Origin: Chloroflexota bacterium
GTDB lineage: Bacteria; Chloroflexota; Anaerolineae; Anaerolineales; Villigracilaceae
DNA: 47,072 nt
NCBI GenBank assembly: GCA_026390015.1
Contig: JAPLGS010000100.1
Span: forward strand, 1 to 47,072
Direction: 5' to 3'
Shown here: piece after piece, positions 39,643-47,072 of the stretch
Numbering within the stretch: position 1 is the first letter of the stretch
How the letters are laid out: each line of letters starts with the position of its first letter
Notes under the pieces: model-generated
What the model saw: only the letters and a program-made list of their open reading frames with translations
The model's database searches: none
What the model was told of the DNA's origin: nothing
Translations under genes and position numbers: made by a program

Positions 39643-40830
39643 TTATTGATTTTGATGTTCAAGCTTAAGTTGAGATTTTGGTTGAAAAAGATACCAACAC
39701 AAACCGAAGATAATCCACCAAAACAACGGAATCCATACATAGTAAACATCATTTGAGTTAAGAACTCGTTGAATATAGGTTGCGACGAGTGACGCGACTA
39801 TGGCACCCACGAACCAGGTATTAATTGTTTTATGCTTTGAGCTTGCAATCCAGCCAAAAACCTGGGCGATCGGAATCAAAAGAATGGCCTGATCAAAACT
39901 CCAGCCAAAAAAAGTGGTTGGGACGGTAATCAACGTTAGCAACGCAACAGCTAATTCCATTTTTATGGTTGCCTGATACCTAATCAAAATAAATGGCAAG
40001 GGCAAAAGAAAAACTATCATGTAGCGCGTCGCATCAGGCATTCCCCAATAAGTCAGAAGACCACCGATTGTTGGGGTGACCCAATGCGCCGGGGCCATTG
40101 CCATGATGCCCAAAAGATCATAAAACCAATGCGTACGAAAGAAGAAGAGAACAACAATGCAGGCCATGCCGGCGGTGATCAACCCGGCCCAGCCTTTGAA
40201 TTGACGGCGCTGCGCCATATAGATCAGCAAATAGATTACAGAAAGCACAACCATGTGAGGCTTGATGCTAGTCAGAATCAAAATTGCCCCAGCCCAGAAC
40301 CATCGCTCTTTTTTAATCAACACCATACAGGTAGTCAGCCCAAAAAACACAAGAAAGGTCACCTGCCCGATGATAACCCCGGTCACGATCTGGGGCAGGC
40401 TGAAAGTAAATAACAGGTAGATCAGCACGAATTTATTATTGCCTGGTGGAAGATATAACCGCGCAAGCATGAGGCTGCAGATTAGCACAATAAGTATGTT
40501 TACAATGAGCCACACGAATTTTGCGGTCTTAAAAGATAAATATGCAAGTGGCAACAGAAACACAAATAAGGGTGGTGGATTCCACGCCATGAGCACATCG
40601 GCAAAGACTCTTTCAGTTTGCGCTTTTTCTACACTCAGTATCAATGCCGGGTCGTAGGGATTCTGACCGGTTTGTAGGAGATATGTCGCTGACCAATAAG
40701 CGATGAAATCTGACTCTCCCAGGCTGGTCTTCGATGAAATATTCCATAACATTAACAGGCAAACCATCCCTAAAAATATTAAAAGGCTGATCGGGATCCA
40801 GGGCGAAATATTATCGAGTTTGGATTTCAT
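39643..40830 (-). CDS. GT87-like polytopic glycosyltransferase
   Basis: 395 aa with about ten hydrophobic segments. Seen: the early loop LGESDFIAYWSATYLLQTGQNPYDP, the acidic-residue motif of the GT87 (mannosyltransferase/arabinofuranosyl-like, DUF2029) family, then FADVLMAWNPPPLFVFLLP. These enzymes use polyprenyl-phosphate sugars on the outer side of the membrane. It lies 29 bp before the GT2-methyltransferase fusion in the same direction; the fusion could supply its lipid-linked donor. This link is inferred. Confidence 0.85.
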   Translation of the reverse strand: MKSKLDNISPWIPISLLIFLGMVCLLMLWNISSKTSLGESDFIAYWSATYLLQTGQNPYDPALILSVEKAQTERVFADVLMAWNPPPLFVFLLPLAYLSFKTAKFVWLIVNILIVLICSLMLARLYLPPGNNKFVLIYLLFTFSLPQIVTGVIIGQVTFLVFFGLTTCMVLIKKERWFWAGAILILTSIKPHMVVLSVIYLLIYMAQRRQFKGWAGLITAGMACIVVLFFFRTHWFYDLLGIMAMAPAHWVTPTIGGLLTYWGMPDATRYMIVFLLPLPFILIRYQATIKMELAVALLTLITVPTTFFGWSFDQAILLIPIAQVFGWIASSKHKTINTWFVGAIVASLVATYIQRVLNSNDVYYVWIPLFWWIIFGLCWYLFQPKSQLKLEHQNQ

Positions 40831-40864
40831 TGCTTGTTCCCAGGGAAAAAGTGATAGATATAAA

Positions 40865-40922
40865 AAAGCCCAAAAGTCAAAACAAAATTTACTTAGGTTT
40901 GTTCCGTTGCTTTGGGCTTATC
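40865..40922. other. Imperfect hairpin between GT87 and C39-peptidase genes
   Basis: AAGCCCAAA and TTTGGGCTT frame a region of about 55 nt that also contains AACAAA/TTTGTT. It could be a terminator for the peptidase gene, which ends at 40951 on this strand, with T-rich sequence after it. Low certainty. Confidence 0.4.
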
Positions 40923-40950
40923 AAATTGATTGCTCAGGTTCTGAACTTAA

Positions 40951-42090
40951 TTAAGATTTCACCGATCCGCCTTCCACAAAGCCGCGTTTGCCGTTCGTGC
41001 TTTTCACGTTCAGCCAAGTGCCGGCCTTGCCAATTTTTGCAACGGCCGTATCCGCCTTTTCTGTCACGGAAAGACGCGCGCCTCGTTTCTCAGTAGATAG
41101 AACTGCACTTGCTGCCGATGCCGTTTTATACACCTTTGCGACGGCAGTTTTAACAGTGACGGTCAATTTTGGCGTTTCGGGCACAGGTGTGGGTGCGGAC
41201 GGGGTGGAAGGCGCCGGCGCTTCAGTTACTGGACTTGGAGTTGGTGCCGTTACCGGTGCAGGCGCTGATGCTTGAGCTTTTTCCAGATACCAAGCGGCGG
41301 CAAAGCCTTCGTGACCTTTATCATCACGCACACGCACCCATTGATTGACGGCACCAATTTTTGAAGCGCCATCAACTTCCACGAGCGTCAAGATTGAACC
41401 CGCAGGCGCAGTGACAACAATATTGCTCATGCTGGATGTGTCAACACTTGAGCGGATATTCAAGCCTGCGGCCACATCCGCTTTGACACGGGCGGAGGAA
41501 CTGCTGCTGCTGGTTGTTGTGGATGATCCCGGTTGAACGATCCCTCCGCTTGCTCCGAAACATTCGTAAATGATGACATGCATAATGGAGCGCTTGAGCG
41601 TATTGCCCTGACTATAGCGCGGCATGAGATAGGTTTTTTTGGCGATGTCGGTTTGATAGGGCCACGGGTCGAGCATGAGATAGTCATTGCCTTCCTTTGC
41701 ATACAGAACAACCCAATGCGTGGAAAGGCCCGCTGCGGGGGTGCTATCGACCATCACAATGACAGGCTGGCCCGCCGCAATGGATGCGTCAATGATGCCG
41801 AGCGGCGCGTCTGCATTTTGGCAGGAAATATTGCTTTTTATATTGACTTGTGGATAAATTTGGTTGACTGCGCCCCAGCGAATTCCAGCGCTTGCAAAAC
41901 CGTTCACGTTCTTCATTTTTTCATTCAGGCTCTTGGGTGTTTCTATAAGCCCATGTCCGCTGATCAACATGGCCGTGCTTGTTAGCGCGCAACCGACGTA
42001 TCCAATAGTGTCACCTGGGTCGCCAAATCCGAGAATTTCCTGTTTCCATTTCGGGTCTTGCTGTGAATAGTAAACGAGTTGGAATGTCAT
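40951..42090 (-). CDS. C39-like peptidase domain with SH3 domains
   Basis: 379 aa. Residues 1-175 form a papain-like C39-type domain: YYSQQDPKW (Gln10), YVGCALTSTAMLISG with nucleophile Cys34, THWVVLY (His125) and LMLDPWPY (Asp141). Two bacterial SH3-like domains follow (about 200-270 and 312-379), joined by a linker of Ala, Pro and Thr repeats. The layout fits a cell-wall peptidase or lysin, but no signal peptide is present. Ribosome site AGGAG 11 nt before ATG. No holin or phage gene is near. Confidence 0.85.
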   Translation of the reverse strand: MTFQLVYYSQQDPKWKQEILGFGDPGDTIGYVGCALTSTAMLISGHGLIETPKSLNEKMKNVNGFASAGIRWGAVNQIYPQVNIKSNISCQNADAPLGIIDASIAAGQPVIVMVDSTPAAGLSTHWVVLYAKEGNDYLMLDPWPYQTDIAKKTYLMPRYSQGNTLKRSIMHVIIYECFGASGGIVQPGSSTTTSSSSSSARVKADVAAGLNIRSSVDTSSMSNIVVTAPAGSILTLVEVDGASKIGAVNQWVRVRDDKGHEGFAAAWYLEKAQASAPAPVTAPTPSPVTEAPAPSTPSAPTPVPETPKLTVTVKTAVAKVYKTASAASAVLSTEKRGARLSVTEKADTAVAKIGKAGTWLNVKSTNGKRGFVEGGSVKS

Positions 42091-42188
42091 GGGTTATTTT
42101 CTCCTATTAATAAATTGGACGCATAATTTGATTATACACTTGAGAAGCGATGTATTTTCTTTTGATTTGATATACTTCATAAAATCTT

Positions 42189-44891
42189 ATGGATATTTCT
42201 CAAACCATTCACCTGCTCGGCGGCTTGCTGGGGCAGGTCATCTCGGAACTCGAATCGCCGCTGATCTTTGAGATCGAGGAACGCATTCGCGCGCTGGCAA
42301 AATCACGCCGCAGCGGTGACCTGCTTTCAGCGGCGAATCTGCAAGGGGAAGTTTCATCGCTGAAAACCGGGGAGGCGCGGGCGGTGGCAGCGTCATTCAC
42401 CGCGTACTTTGATCTGGTCAATCGCGCCGAGGAGAATCAGCGCGTTCAAATACTGCGCCGTCATGAAGACGAAGAATATCCCGAGCCTATTTCCGAATCC
42501 ATTGGCAACGCCATCGCAACTCTCAAAGAGCGCGGCATCAGCCGTGAGCAGATGGAAGATCTGCTCGGGAATTTATCCATTGAGTTGGTTCTGACCGCCC
42601 ATCCGACCGAAGCGCGCCGTCGAACTGTGCTTTCCAAAATGGAACGCATCACGGAAATTATCACACAGATAGATTCAGGCACGCTCTCGTTGCGCGAACA
42701 GGAAGATGCAATCCAATCTTTACGCAATGAGATTTCCGTCCTGTGGCTGACAGACCGCGCCCGCGCTGCGAAATTATCCGTGACCGATGAAGTGAAAACA
42801 GGATTGTATTTCGTCGACTCGTTTTTCTGGAATACCATTCCCGTAATTTATGATGATTTGGAAAAAGCACTCGATCGTTGTTACCCTGGTCTGCATGCGC
42901 CCGATGCGTGGTTCAAACTTGCCTCGTGGATCGGCGGCGATCGCGACGGTAATCCCAACGTCACTTCGGAAGTGACCGCGGAAACTTTGCGTCTGCATCG
43001 CGGTCTGGCTGTTGAGAATCACCGCAAGAGTTTTCAGGAACTGGCGCGCCAATTGAGCGTGAGTTCCAACCGCATCCCGCCGCCGAAAATTTTAATGGAT
43101 TGGATCGAAAAGCGCAGGCCGTTCCCGCCGCACATCGCGTACATTGAAGAACGCTATGTCACAGAGCCGTATCGGCTTGTGCTGTCTTTGCTCGCATCTG
43201 ATCTGGCTGAAGCCTCGCGTGAAGATATGAAGTCACATTTATTACAGCGTTATTCACATCGCGCCCGCTTGCAGCTGGATGATCTCGCGCAGCCTCTGGA
43301 GATCATTGCGTCTGCCATACCAGAAAGACTCGCGTTGGATGACTTACAGGATGTCCGCCGTAAGTTAAAGATCTTTGGCCTACAAGCCGCCCGATTGGAC
43401 ATCAGAGAAGACTCAAGTAGTTTCAATGCCGCACTGAGTGAGATCCTGCGTGCGTTGAATATCGAATCTGATTTTGAGAATCTACCGCCCGATTCTAGAG
43501 CTGACTTGCTTGCGCGTTTGTTGAAGGAACCAACTCCACAACTTTCCAATCATCCGGGTGTAACATCCACCACCGCTGAGACCTGGTCACTGTTCCAACT
43601 CATCGGGCGTACGTACGAAGTTTATGGAAGCGAACTTCTCGGACCCATCATTATCTCGATGACGCACGCCGCATCCGACGTATTGACTGTGTTGATTTTG
43701 GCGAAATGGGCTGGATGCAAAACCATCCCGCAGATCACGCCGCTCTTCGAATCTGTCCCTGACCTGAAAGATGCGTCGCGAATTCTTGAGTCGCTTTTCA
43801 CGTCGGAGATCTATCGCGAGCATCTCACATTTCACAATAATGAACAAATGGTGATGATCGGCTACTCCGACAGCAACAAAGACGGCGGCTATCTGATGGC
43901 GAACTGGTCATTGTATGAAGCGCAAGAGCAGATTACTCGTGTTGCGCAAAAACACAATCTCAAGCTAACTATTTTCCATGGCCGCGGAGGAACCATCGCG
44001 CGCGGGGGCGGACCTGCCAACAGCGCCATCCGCGCCCAGCCGGCTGGCAGTATCAATGGGCGTTTTCGTCTGACCGAGCAGGGCGAGATCATCGCCTTAC
44101 GTTATTCCAATCCTGGGCTGGCGCATCGTCACCTTGAACAGATCGCCAGTGCGGTTATCCTGGCTTCGGCCCCGCTTTCGCATCAGCCTGTTTCTAAAGA
44201 GTGGCGCGCCGCAATGACTCAAATGTCGGCGGTTGCCCAACGTGCTTATCGCGCGTTGGTTTATGAAACGCCAGGCTTCATTGAATTCTGGCAATCGGCC
44301 ACGCCGCTGGACCAGATCAAACATTTGCAGATCGGCTCGCGCCCGTCGGCGCGTTCGCAAACCGGTGCGGTCAATCAAATTCGCGCCATCCCGTGGGTTT
44401 TCTCGTGGATGCAAAGCCGCTTCAATTTGCCGGGCTGGTACAGCCTCGGCTCTGGTCTCGCGGTCATTGACGATAAATCTTTGTTACAGGAAATGTACGC
44501 GAGTTGGCCGTTCTTCAAAACACTGCTCACCAACACAGAAATGTCCCTGCTCAAAGCGGATATGGATATCTCGGCCCTGTATGTGGATCTGGTTCCAGAC
44601 AGGAAACTTGCGAATGAAATTTTCTCTTCGATCCGCGCAGAATACGAGCGGACGCGTGAAGCCGTTCTTTCCATCAGTGGGCATTTGACTCTGCTGGAGC
44701 TTGAACCTGCCACCCGTCAAGCCGTCCAATTGCGCAACCCTTATGTTGACCCATTGAATTACATCCAGGTGGAAACATTGCGTCGCCTGCGCGCATTATC
44801 CGATCAAGACAGCGCTGAAGCAGAGTCGTTGCATGAAGTGATGGCGATCACGATTAATGGAATTGCTTCGGGGTTGAGAAATACGGGGTAA
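42189..44891 (+). CDS. ppc: Phosphoenolpyruvate carboxylase
   Basis: Carboxylates PEP to oxaloacetate, refilling the TCA cycle; 900 aa, normal length. Seen: VLTAHPTEARRR with catalytic His138, GGDRDGNPNVT (about 249-259), the MIGYSDSNKDGGYL segment, GRGGTIARGGGP with catalytic loop residues, and the C-terminal RNPYVDPLNYIQVE with terminal NTG, where the allosteric aspartate site lies. All key motifs present. The TATACT at 42171-42176 gives only a ~6-nt leader and no ribosome site is visible, so start use is uncertain but the family alignment supports this ATG. Confidence 0.97.
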   Translation: MDISQTIHLLGGLLGQVISELESPLIFEIEERIRALAKSRRSGDLLSAANLQGEVSSLKTGEARAVAASFTAYFDLVNRAEENQRVQILRRHEDEEYPEPISESIGNAIATLKERGISREQMEDLLGNLSIELVLTAHPTEARRRTVLSKMERITEIITQIDSGTLSLREQEDAIQSLRNEISVLWLTDRARAAKLSVTDEVKTGLYFVDSFFWNTIPVIYDDLEKALDRCYPGLHAPDAWFKLASWIGGDRDGNPNVTSEVTAETLRLHRGLAVENHRKSFQELARQLSVSSNRIPPPKILMDWIEKRRPFPPHIAYIEERYVTEPYRLVLSLLASDLAEASREDMKSHLLQRYSHRARLQLDDLAQPLEIIASAIPERLALDDLQDVRRKLKIFGLQAARLDIREDSSSFNAALSEILRALNIESDFENLPPDSRADLLARLLKEPTPQLSNHPGVTSTTAETWSLFQLIGRTYEVYGSELLGPIIISMTHAASDVLTVLILAKWAGCKTIPQITPLFESVPDLKDASRILESLFTSEIYREHLTFHNNEQMVMIGYSDSNKDGGYLMANWSLYEAQEQITRVAQKHNLKLTIFHGRGGTIARGGGPANSAIRAQPAGSINGRFRLTEQGEIIALRYSNPGLAHRHLEQIASAVILASAPLSHQPVSKEWRAAMTQMSAVAQRAYRALVYETPGFIEFWQSATPLDQIKHLQIGSRPSARSQTGAVNQIRAIPWVFSWMQSRFNLPGWYSLGSGLAVIDDKSLLQEMYASWPFFKTLLTNTEMSLLKADMDISALYVDLVPDRKLANEIFSSIRAEYERTREAVLSISGHLTLLELEPATRQAVQLRNPYVDPLNYIQVETLRRLRALSDQDSAEAESLHEVMAITINGIASGLRNTG

Positions 44892-44920
44892 AAGCAAGGT
44901 GATAAGTAAATGCGAGGCTG

Positions 44921-45112
44921 TTAACCATAAATTTTTATCCCCCAAGTCTGCCAGTCAATAATCCCATTTTTTGCCAGCAAATACGAAGGCATAATGGTCG
45001 CCATATAATAATTCGCGCGGACTTTTCTCTGGTTGTGTTTTATCCAATCCACCAATCCAAGGAATGGAGAGCCGGTGGTAAGTGTTCCCATTAAATCTGA
45101 TGCGACGATCAT
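44921..45112 (-). pseudogene. Truncated HAD-family hydrolase fragment
   Basis: 63 aa only. It begins MIVASDLMGTLTTG, the first HAD motif (nucleophile Asp6, with GT), and continues like the N-terminus of ~210-230-aa HAD hydrolases of this group, then stops at KIYG. Motifs II-IV are missing. The ribosome site AAGGAG and ATG are intact, so a short peptide may be made. The normal DxEGT Glu is Met. The 3' part may have been lost on the ppc side; only 29 bp separate its stop from the ppc stop. A pseudogene is the likeliest reading. Confidence 0.7.
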
Positions 45113-45151
45113 AGTGTCTCCTTATATATACCTAATTTTGATGAAATCAAT

Positions 45152-47026
45152 TCAGAGTCGGCCCCGCAATATCACCCTTGTAACATAACCACAAAGGAAA
45201 AGTACGACCAATCCAAGCACAACAACAGAAATATAATTGCATATTTTTTGATACGTGGGGATCTTCCATTCAGATATACGGTTATTTGCAAAGGCCTCCA
45301 ATTTTTCGCGATCTTGAATTTTGATCCTCTCAAATGGACGTGTATTATTGCTCTCAGGAAACACATAACCGCTGGGATTGGTCATGTTGAAATAGCCATC
45401 TGAAATATCCCAGATCGACCCTGTTTTAATTTCAGGGTGAAAGTTTTCTTTGGCATATCCAAAAATTCCCTCATAAAAGTTTATATTGCTTACCCCTGCC
45501 TGCAGTGCCTGTGTATTGCTTATCTGATAATCAATTGAAGTTACTTCAAAATCCTTCCCGGAACGAATATCCGCATATATTTTTGCAGAAGTGGAAACAT
45601 CATATAGGCGCAGTTGTAAATCCTCTTTTAACATGAAATAGGTGACTAACGGTATCAGGGTCAGCAAATTAATCAGAAGAAACATGGAGACCGATTTCTT
45701 CTCCGGCCATTTCCCGTCCCAGGAATCATATATAACCGCTGCAAGGAACGCAAATGGAAACAGGAAGGCTGCTGCAAAGCGGGCATTCACATGCAAGGAA
45801 CTTAAGATTGGAAGGTGTTGCAGTTGTTCATAAACCCTGCCATGTGCGAGCGTAAATTGCACGACAAGCCATGCAAAACAAAAAAACAGCAAAATAGCAC
45901 CCCAATTATTACGGGTAATATATTTCTTCAAGTAATTTCGAGGTGCGTGAAGAAACCTATTCATGCCTATCAGGATGATTACATACACCACCGGCGACAT
46001 GGACATGTCAAATTCCCAATAACCGTACAAGGCACCTGTAATGTTAATAAAATAATTAGGTAATAAGTTGGGGTCCAACCTGGCAATCAAGAACAAGGGC
46101 ACCAGACTCATAGTCCCAAGAAACTGCAGGATCATGCCAACGATGCCCCTGGCGGGAGTTATCAAATAAACATCTGTGTCTAACCTAGGAAAAAATCGCA
46201 TAAATGAATATACCGCAGACAATTTGGAGGCGGAAAGGAGTAATGCAATTGCAGCACCTGCTAAAAAGGTAATAGAAATTCTTTTCCACGAAAACATGTC
46301 AAACCGGAAAAAGTAAACAAGCGGGAACGCTAATAAACTTGAGAGGCAAAAGACAACAATTATGAAAAAACCAGCTTGATAAATAATCAAAGCCACCATT
46401 ATCCCAAGCAATACTCCTGCAACCCCTGACGGTATCGCAGGATCAAAAAAAAGTAAAAGGATAATGGCAAGAGTAGGGAATGGCTGAAAACCGAGGTGCC
46501 CAACAGCGATATGCTGCAGGATAAAACCGTTTGCCGAAAAAAAGATGGCGCCCAAAATACTCGCATATGGTGAGAGTTTCAGTACTTTTTGAAAAAAGCG
46601 AAAACTAGCTACGAATCCCACGCTGATATATAAGATCGAAGAAACGATAATTGCATGCCAGGGCGTAATCCAAAGCGAAAGTATTTCCAAAATCGAATAT
46701 TGAAGGAATTGGGGGTTCGGGAATGCAGGTACTCCTCCGCCGAAACTGGGGGTATACCATTGAATGGTGGCCCCATTCTTAAGAAAATAAATAATCATAT
46801 CTAGTATCTGGGGAATAAAATAATGATAATCATGCCCCACCATCGGGTAATCCAGATTCATAAAAGAATAAAGGATCCAATTGATCAGAATCAGATTAAG
46901 AGCAATAAATACTATAGTCCAGTTAATGTTCCTAGCAGTCTGTCGGAGAGAGTAGAGTTTCTGCGAAACAAAAAGCATAAAAGGTTTTGGAATTCGGTAA
47001 AAGCGACGTGAGTAGGCGTGTTTCAT
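45152..47026 (-). CDS. Large polytopic membrane protein (YfhO/GT-like)
   Basis: 624 aa with at least 11 hydrophobic segments and a soluble C-terminal part (about 470-600) before a final helix. The first loop carries MNLDYPMVGHDYHYFIPQ and the next WYTPSFGGGVPAFPNPQFL, the pattern of YfhO-type and related lipid-linked glycosyltransferase-like proteins. No family is certain. A weak GAGAG lies about 14 nt before the ATG. It belongs in style with the surface-glycan genes at 34-41 kb, but ppc intervenes. Its start lies 46 bp from the window edge, so the gene appears complete. Confidence 0.75.
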   Translation of the reverse strand: MKHAYSRRFYRIPKPFMLFVSQKLYSLRQTARNINWTIVFIALNLILINWILYSFMNLDYPMVGHDYHYFIPQILDMIIYFLKNGATIQWYTPSFGGGVPAFPNPQFLQYSILEILSLWITPWHAIIVSSILYISVGFVASFRFFQKVLKLSPYASILGAIFFSANGFILQHIAVGHLGFQPFPTLAIILLLFFDPAIPSGVAGVLLGIMVALIIYQAGFFIIVVFCLSSLLAFPLVYFFRFDMFSWKRISITFLAGAAIALLLSASKLSAVYSFMRFFPRLDTDVYLITPARGIVGMILQFLGTMSLVPLFLIARLDPNLLPNYFINITGALYGYWEFDMSMSPVVYVIILIGMNRFLHAPRNYLKKYITRNNWGAILLFFCFAWLVVQFTLAHGRVYEQLQHLPILSSLHVNARFAAAFLFPFAFLAAVIYDSWDGKWPEKKSVSMFLLINLLTLIPLVTYFMLKEDLQLRLYDVSTSAKIYADIRSGKDFEVTSIDYQISNTQALQAGVSNINFYEGIFGYAKENFHPEIKTGSIWDISDGYFNMTNPSGYVFPESNNTRPFERIKIQDREKLEAFANNRISEWKIPTYQKICNYISVVVLGLVVLFLCGYVTRVILRGRL

Positions 47027-47072
47027 CTAAAAATTCTCTCAAAATTCGAAAAGCAGGCGCGCTAATAGAGAC

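Noticed and set aside
40951-42090. Phage endolysin from a prophage
   Set aside because: The domain layout fits, but no holin, tail or integrase gene lies nearby.

Overview
The window looks like a chromosomal segment of an uncultivated Chloroflexota bacterium, most probably class Anaerolineae. This is inferred from protein style, an FMN-riboswitch-controlled RibXY-type ABC transporter of the kind known from Chloroflexi, and many small palindromic intergenic repeats; no rRNA or tRNA gene is present to confirm it. Most of it is ordinary housekeeping and envelope DNA, with small accessory islands at about 19.1-20.4 kb and 29.0-34.3 kb.

Layout. 0-5 kb: 3' part of valS, then a promoter, an FMN riboswitch with two terminators, and a three-gene ABC uptake operon (permease, lipoprotein, ATPase) closed by a perfect palindrome. 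5-10.8 kb, minus strand: maf, a lipoprotein penicillin-binding protein, rsgA, holB, a DUF2277 gene and a STAS gene. 10.9-16.9 kb, plus strand: xpt and guaA, then a membrane protein, an FHA protein and a PP2C phosphatase. 17-19.1 kb, minus: an SDR/DUF2867 gene and a variant plsY. 19.1-20.4 kb: repeats, a decayed ISAzo13-like transposase and a Phd/YoeB toxin-antitoxin pair with a clear operator. 20.6-28 kb, plus: comEC with a degenerate C-terminal domain, a lipoprotein, an S51 peptidase, msrP-msrQ, a DsbA-like protein and a deoxynucleoside kinase. 28-34.3 kb: pyrB, a BrnT/BrnA-like pair, a small-protein/nucleotidyltransferase pair, a His-tailed DMT transporter with a lipase-like hydrolase, a second nucleotidyltransferase and a second deoxynucleoside kinase. 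34.4-42.1 kb: surface-glycan genes (two GT4 enzymes, a GT2-methyltransferase fusion, two polytopic proteins), an NTF2-like protein and a C39-like peptidase with SH3 domains. 42.2-47 kb: ppc, a truncated HAD gene and a large membrane protein.

Functional links. FMN sensing controls flavin uptake; xpt-guaA is purine salvage to GMP; the two kinases salvage deoxynucleosides; msrP/msrQ and the DsbA-like protein handle thiol and methionine redox chemistry outside the membrane; FHA plus PP2C is a phosphoprotein signalling unit without a kinase in view; the glycan block builds surface polymers.

Cross-cutting signals. (1) Several genes have a -10 box ending only 6-9 nt before the start codon and no Shine-Dalgarno sequence, suggesting leaderless mRNAs. 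(2) At least five families of short palindromic or direct repeats lie in the intergenic gaps, and one repeat-like tract sits inside a glycosyltransferase gene. (3) Several enzymes carry altered active-site motifs (PlsY, ComEC, HolB, FHA). I saw no CRISPR array, prophage or complete insertion sequence. No wholly new multi-gene system is proved here; the best candidates are the RNA-controlled flavin operon with an enlarged aptamer loop, the small-protein/nucleotidyltransferase pair, and the leaderless-promoter and repeat patterns.
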